Positions 61,101-64,000 of a stretch of 64,000 nt of DNA are shown here, one piece after another; the first letter of the stretch is position 1; each line of letters starts with the position of its first letter. The stretch spans positions 132,195 through 196,194 of the forward strand of contig JAZKDT010000019.1 in the NCBI GenBank assembly GCA_040387475.1, read 5' to 3'. Made by a program: the position numbers and the translations under genes. This stretch comes from UBA4416 sp040387475 (GTDB taxonomy: Bacteria > Bacteroidota > Bacteroidia > B-17B0 > Aurantibacillaceae). The notes under the pieces are model-generated. The model saw nothing but the letters and a program-made list of their open reading frames with translations. It did not search any database and was not told the origin of the DNA.

Positions 61101-63741
61101 ATTGATTACCATCTTTTGTTTCGGGAACTTTGAGCCCCACATAATTAGTAAAGGGAGATACAGGAATTGTAAAGCGATCTGTGCTGAACGACCCGCCTTC
61201 TTCAAACGCACGGATTGTAAAATTTGCGGCTAAAAAACCAGGCGCATTTTTGGTGTCGCTTAGTTGTGCGTTAACTGTTGTTTTCCCGTTATCATCTGTT
61301 CTACCGTTAAAAATAGTTTGTGTTTCTGAATAAAAGTTTTGAGCAGGATTATCAAATGTGTAACCTTTATACCCTTTAAATTCAGTCTCAATTTGAGATA
61401 ATGAAACGTCGATTTTGGCCTCCAGGTTTCTGCCGGGTGCTCCGTGTAACCAGTTTATGAATAGATCGCTGTTTAAGGTAGCATCGGAACTGTATATTTT
61501 ATCTTTCTTGTAATCTAAATTTATTTTTAAACGATTTGGCATAATCGTTTCAATGCGAATATTTTTGGTAAATACGGCGCCACCTACTTTAACTTTAGCT
61601 AAATAAACTCCAGTTGGGGCGGCACTTTCTGTTTTGGTAGTAAAATTATAGAAACCATTCACGTGTTTGGTGCGTGTTAGTTTTTGTACTACCTGTCCCT
61701 GTGGATTGATGAGTTCTAAAGATGCAGGATAATTTTCCGGAAATTCTTTGGTTTTGTTTTCTAAAATAAAGGAAAGGAACAAGGTATCACCAGGGCGCCA
61801 TACACCCCGTTCACCATAAATAAAGCCTTTAATACCTTTTTGTACTGTTTCGCCGTCCACTTCAAATGAACTTAGTGATAACGAATTTCCATCATCCAGT
61901 TTTAAATAGGTTCGTTCCTGTCCATGTTTGGCAATCAGTACAAATGGTTTCTGTTTGGTTTCTAAAATAGCAATGCCATCCGCATTTGTAGTTACTGTTT
62001 TTAATTTCTGTTGCTGATAATCAAATGCTTCAATAGTAACATTACCTAAAGATTTTGTAGAGATCAGATCAGAGGCAAAAATGCTGATCTGTCCGTTATT
62101 GCCACGTTTAGCAATTAAACCAATGTTAGTAGCTAAAATATTGCGGTTAACTGATTTATTATTGTAGTAAGCCCGCGAACAGGGGTTATCTCTTTCGGAA
62201 TAATCATAGTAATAATAGTCGTCATAATAATCGTCGTAGGAATTATAATAGTCCCAGTCTTTTTCATCGTTGCTAGATTCAGTATCAGTGTATACATCAT
62301 TTTCTGATTTGGCAGAGGTATCATTCTGGCAACTATAGGTAGAATAATTACGGTTATAACTTAAACGGATATTATAAAGAGCTCCTGGCTCTGCTTTTAT
62401 TAAAGACGACAGATCAATCGAATATTTATTCCATTTATTACGTGTTGGAGTGCCCGTATTTTGCAGAGTAATTTTTTTCTTAATAATTAGTTTACCTACG
62501 CGGCGTAACTCCTGGCTCCCTTCCAGATTATTTATCTGTAAAAATTGCAGCATATTGTTTTCATAAATGCGGGTGATACGAACATCGACGGCATTTAAAT
62601 TGACGGCCTCAAACGGAAAAATCAAACCGCTTGAATTGGGAAGAATAACGCCTTTCCCAACTAAACGAACACTTGGCTTCAAATCTTCAAAGAATAAGTT
62701 TTGAACGATGGCATCTTTTAAATGTTTGCCATTATAGTTTTTTACCGCGTTACTAACGTTTAATTCCCTGCTATCCACCATGCGTTCGTTGGTGTAAATT
62801 TTTATTGAGTTATTTTCTATTAAATAGGTAAGCTGCGATTCTTTTTCGGGTAGCTTTTCATTATTCTCTTCACCATATTCATTATAGGAAACGTTAACCG
62901 CGCCATTTGGATTTGTAATAGAAATGAGGCCTTCTAAATTCTGGTTGGGGTCGATCTTATCTGAGAATTGTAAAGTAACAAATTGATCAGGCTCATTATT
63001 TATAAGTACGTTTAACAGTATAAATTCATTTGAATTTGGAATTGTAATTTCCTGCGTATTTTTTTCTGTAGCGCCAATAGGTTCGCCATTATAAGCAAGA
63101 GTTACATTTCCCTTTCCTTTGATCACACGATCAATAGTAAAATGGTGAGTTGTTGAATTTTCGTGCAACCATTTTATCTCTAAGTTAGCTGATCCCTGGG
63201 AAGCTTGCGTTGTTTTTTCTATCAATAAATTATCTGCATAATCGGCAGTTGTTAATGTTCCTTCAATTTGCAAACTATTGTTATCTCCCGTCTTGTATTC
63301 ATCAATTGTAATTTCCATCGCTTGTTTGAGTGTGGCAAACTCAAATGCAAATTCTTTTAAGTCATCACTCACTGGTAACACTTTTCCTAAATGAAAGCCG
63401 GCTTTATATGTTTGATCGGTATTAAGCTTTTCAGCAGGTTTGAACTCCACGGTTTTTTTATCAATCCAGGTTAATTTCCCGTCAATAGCCGGACTAAAAT
63501 CAAACAGATTATTATCTACTTCTTTTCCTTCTTCAATGTCTGCTGTGGTTTCTTCCTGTAGCACAACTACAATTTTGCTCTCCACGGAAACATAGCCTGC
63601 AGTATAAGCCGCGATATATTCTTTGTAAGCGGGATTAATATATCCCGAATCATTTTTTGCAGAAACTGATGAATAGTAAGTTAATCCAATAATGGATAAA
63701 GCTGTGATGAGGAACACAGCTAAAATTGTTTTTATTGACAT
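58114..63741 (-). CDS. Alpha-2-macroglobulin family protein with thioester motif
   Basis: 1875 residues. An N-terminal membrane anchor or signal (about 5-23) and many macroglobulin beta-sandwich domains precede a bait-like region and the thioester domain, where YPHGCVEQTTSS (Cys at about 1419) is the Cys-x-x-Gln thioester block, as in the bacterial GCLEQ type. The C-terminal complement-like domain is alpha/alpha-barrel rich. These proteins trap proteases in the periplasm or at the surface. About residues 470-535 hold a Cys-bracketed Asp/Tyr-rich tract (DYYDDYYYYDY). No partner pbpC gene is next to it. Promoter at 63761-63793. Confidence 0.93.
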   Translation of the reverse strand: MSIKTILAVFLITALSIIGLTYYSSVSAKNDSGYINPAYKEYIAAYTAGYVSVESKIVVVLQEETTADIEEGKEVDNNLFDFSPAIDGKLTWIDKKTVEFKPAEKLNTDQTYKAGFHLGKVLPVSDDLKEFAFEFATLKQAMEITIDEYKTGDNNSLQIEGTLTTADYADNLLIEKTTQASQGSANLEIKWLHENSTTHHFTIDRVIKGKGNVTLAYNGEPIGATEKNTQEITIPNSNEFILLNVLINNEPDQFVTLQFSDKIDPNQNLEGLISITNPNGAVNVSYNEYGEENNEKLPEKESQLTYLIENNSIKIYTNERMVDSRELNVSNAVKNYNGKHLKDAIVQNLFFEDLKPSVRLVGKGVILPNSSGLIFPFEAVNLNAVDVRITRIYENNMLQFLQINNLEGSQELRRVGKLIIKKKITLQNTGTPTRNKWNKYSIDLSSLIKAEPGALYNIRLSYNRNYSTYSCQNDTSAKSENDVYTDTESSNDEKDWDYYNSYDDYYDDYYYYDYSERDNPCSRAYYNNKSVNRNILATNIGLIAKRGNNGQISIFASDLISTKSLGNVTIEAFDYQQQKLKTVTTNADGIAILETKQKPFVLIAKHGQERTYLKLDDGNSLSLSSFEVDGETVQKGIKGFIYGERGVWRPGDTLFLSFILENKTKEFPENYPASLELINPQGQVVQKLTRTKHVNGFYNFTTKTESAAPTGVYLAKVKVGGAVFTKNIRIETIMPNRLKINLDYKKDKIYSSDATLNSDLFINWLHGAPGRNLEAKIDVSLSQIETEFKGYKGYTFDNPAQNFYSETQTIFNGRTDDNGKTTVNAQLSDTKNAPGFLAANFTIRAFEEGGSFSTDRFTIPVSPFTNYVGLKVPETKDGNQYLETDMDHNIQIATVDEFGKATSRSNIEVKVYKLDWRWWWDNYNQDLSSYIGSNYHQPVYTESISSSNGKANFKLRVNQPSWGRYLVYIKDVESGHACGKIIFIDWPSWAGKSPKGNEGSNVLTVNTDKDEYKVGDKAKISIPSPQGGRALINIENGSRTLLSKWIETKQGVTDYEFTVTKEMTPNIYVFVHLIQPHAQTINDLPIRLYGVASLMVKDENTILKPQIKTEAVWKPESQEIVKVSEASGKEMAYTLAIVDEGLLDITRFKTPDPWKAFYAKEALGVKTWDVYDNVIGAFGNAMSRILSIGGDDAANNKPENSALRFKPMVRFVGPFHLKKGETATHKIDIPQYVGSVRVMVVAGYQGAYGNIEKAVPVRKPLMILSTLPRVLGPGEEVDLPVTVFAMEKKVKNATVTITTDKFTEAIGGNTQTVSFNSIGDKVINFKLKIKDALGVSKIKIVAKGAGETASETIEIAVRANNPSVTEADEYVLSSSKNLSVNYSPIGMSGTNKAFLELSTLPPINLSQRLEYLVQYPHGCVEQTTSSVFAGLYLNDVSDLSDNQKKFIDNATKAAINRLKGFQTSSGGLSYWPGLNAADEWGTNYAGHFLIEAKIKGYSLPYGLLDNWKRYQKQKAQNYTSNTKTAYYGEDLTQAYRLYTLALAGAPELGAMNRLKEKTSLSTEAKWRLSATYALVGQIEVAKKMISNVSSTAKAYQDYYYTYGSLERDDAMILETMTLLKDNSNAFLKVKALAAKLGNNDYWFSTQSTAYCLMAISKYAKVNGANTTVSADVKIGNETIAVSDFSRTKFKMIELKNANASTPIKVSVKGGGSLFARIIKQGIPKAGNETDKFSNLELSVKYTTLNGSLIDVTNLEQGTDFVAEVTIKNPGIRGIYRNLALSQIFASGWEIRNQRLDNVTFVKGDIPTYQDIRDDRVYSYFDLGAGATKTFKVLLNASYNGTYYLPGVNCEAMYDNSVTAHISGKWVTVKKQGEIQ

Positions 63742-63760
63742 AAGGGTGGGAGATTTGATA

Positions 63761-63793
63761 CAAAATTAGATAAAAAAAAGATTCATAAACAAA
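63761..63793 (-). promoter_or_regulatory. Promoter of the alpha-2-macroglobulin gene
   Basis: On the minus strand TTTG (63793-63790), a 21-base spacer and TAATTTTG (63768-63761) match the Bacteroidota -33/-7 promoter in both boxes. It ends 19 bases before the ATG at 63741. The best promoter candidate in the window. Confidence 0.65.
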
Positions 63794-63931
63794 TCTAACC
63801 TAAGTTATTTTTTTTGGGAGATTTTGGAACCTTTACAGACTGAAAAGCGTAAAACCAGAAGATTTTTTGATTTTAACACAATAAACTAAAATTTACCTCG
63901 TTATCCATTCATAAACCCCGTAAAATCAACT

Positions 63932-64000
63932 ATGCAAAAAACTTCTACTCTTGTTTCTACAATTTTAAAAACCACTAAAAACAAGCAACAAAAGGCAACT
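63932..64000 (+). CDS. Start of an unidentified gene, runs off the window
   Basis: ATG at 63932 opens a frame without stop to the window end (MQKTSTLVSTILKTTKNKQQ...). The 190 bases between it and the divergent macroglobulin gene are AT-rich and carry only that gene's promoter. Only 23 residues are visible, so this may be a chance frame. Confidence 0.3.
   Translation, partial: MQKTSTLVSTILKTTKNKQQKAT

Noticed and set aside
62133..62324. Ile/Thr-rich 63-residue frame in the macroglobulin gene
   Set aside because: Alternative frame of the Asp/Tyr tract, low complexity.
1..64000. CRISPR arrays, tRNA, rRNA or transposase genes
   Set aside because: No regularly spaced direct repeats, no cloverleaf or rRNA-like segments and no transposase motifs were seen; nearly all gaps between genes are under 200 bases.

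Overview
The window is an AT-rich stretch of a Bacteroidota (Bacteroidetes) chromosome. This rests on several lines: secreted proteins with the C-terminal sorting domain of the type IX secretion system (7669-9744 and 21211-24499), TAnnTTTG promoter boxes, a bS16 protein with a long acidic/Ala tail, a BshB1-type bacillithiol deacetylase, a DUF5522 mini-protein and an MCE/Mla lipid-transport system. Two runs of exactly 10 N (22767-22776 and 48844-48853) show it is a draft scaffold, possibly a metagenome bin. No rRNA, tRNA, CRISPR array, prophage or insertion sequence was seen. Both ends cut genes.

Layout. 1-4.5 kb (minus strand): a run of metabolic genes with a VOC protein, a PD-(D/E)XK nuclease-like protein, a RidA-family deaminase, a small lipoprotein, thiL and an ALDH8-like aldehyde dehydrogenase. 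The RidA and ALDH pair resembles the 2-aminomuconate steps of the kynurenine pathway. 4.6-10.8 kb: a tandem pair of outer-membrane-type proteins, a PLP-dependent deaminase, the DUF5522 protein, a secreted M43 metalloprotease and a polytopic membrane protein. 10.8-20.6 kb: MlaD-like protein, a membrane Fe-S/CCG oxidoreductase pair, TPR lipoprotein, rpsP, universal stress protein, MlaE and MlaF, an acyltransferase and a THUMP methyltransferase. 20.6-24.5 kb: rdgB and a large PKD-repeat adhesin broken by an assembly gap.

24.6-44.3 kb is a surface-polysaccharide locus of about 20 kb. A Wzm/Wzt-type ABC exporter, with a Wzt carbohydrate-binding tail, is followed by a methyltransferase, five glycosyltransferases, an MBOAT/SGNH acylation pair, an acyltransferase-3, a membrane transglutaminase-like protein, a polysaccharide deacetylase, a formyltransferase-fold enzyme, an asparagine-synthase-type amidotransferase, a left-handed beta-helix acetyltransferase, a polytopic membrane protein and galE. 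Together these suggest a heavily decorated amino-sugar-containing glycan exported by the ABC route.

44.3-64 kb: an 875-residue protein with two CbbX-type AAA+ modules behind two predicted beta-sandwich repeats, directly followed by a histidine kinase. This is the most unusual protein in the window. Then come queG (with an assembly gap), a holin-X-like membrane protein, an AI-2E family transporter, ruvB, recG, a secreted protein that may be a permuted papain-fold enzyme, bshB1 and a giant alpha-2-macroglobulin-like protein.

Caveat: all family assignments come from reading motifs by eye. No database search or structure prediction was run.
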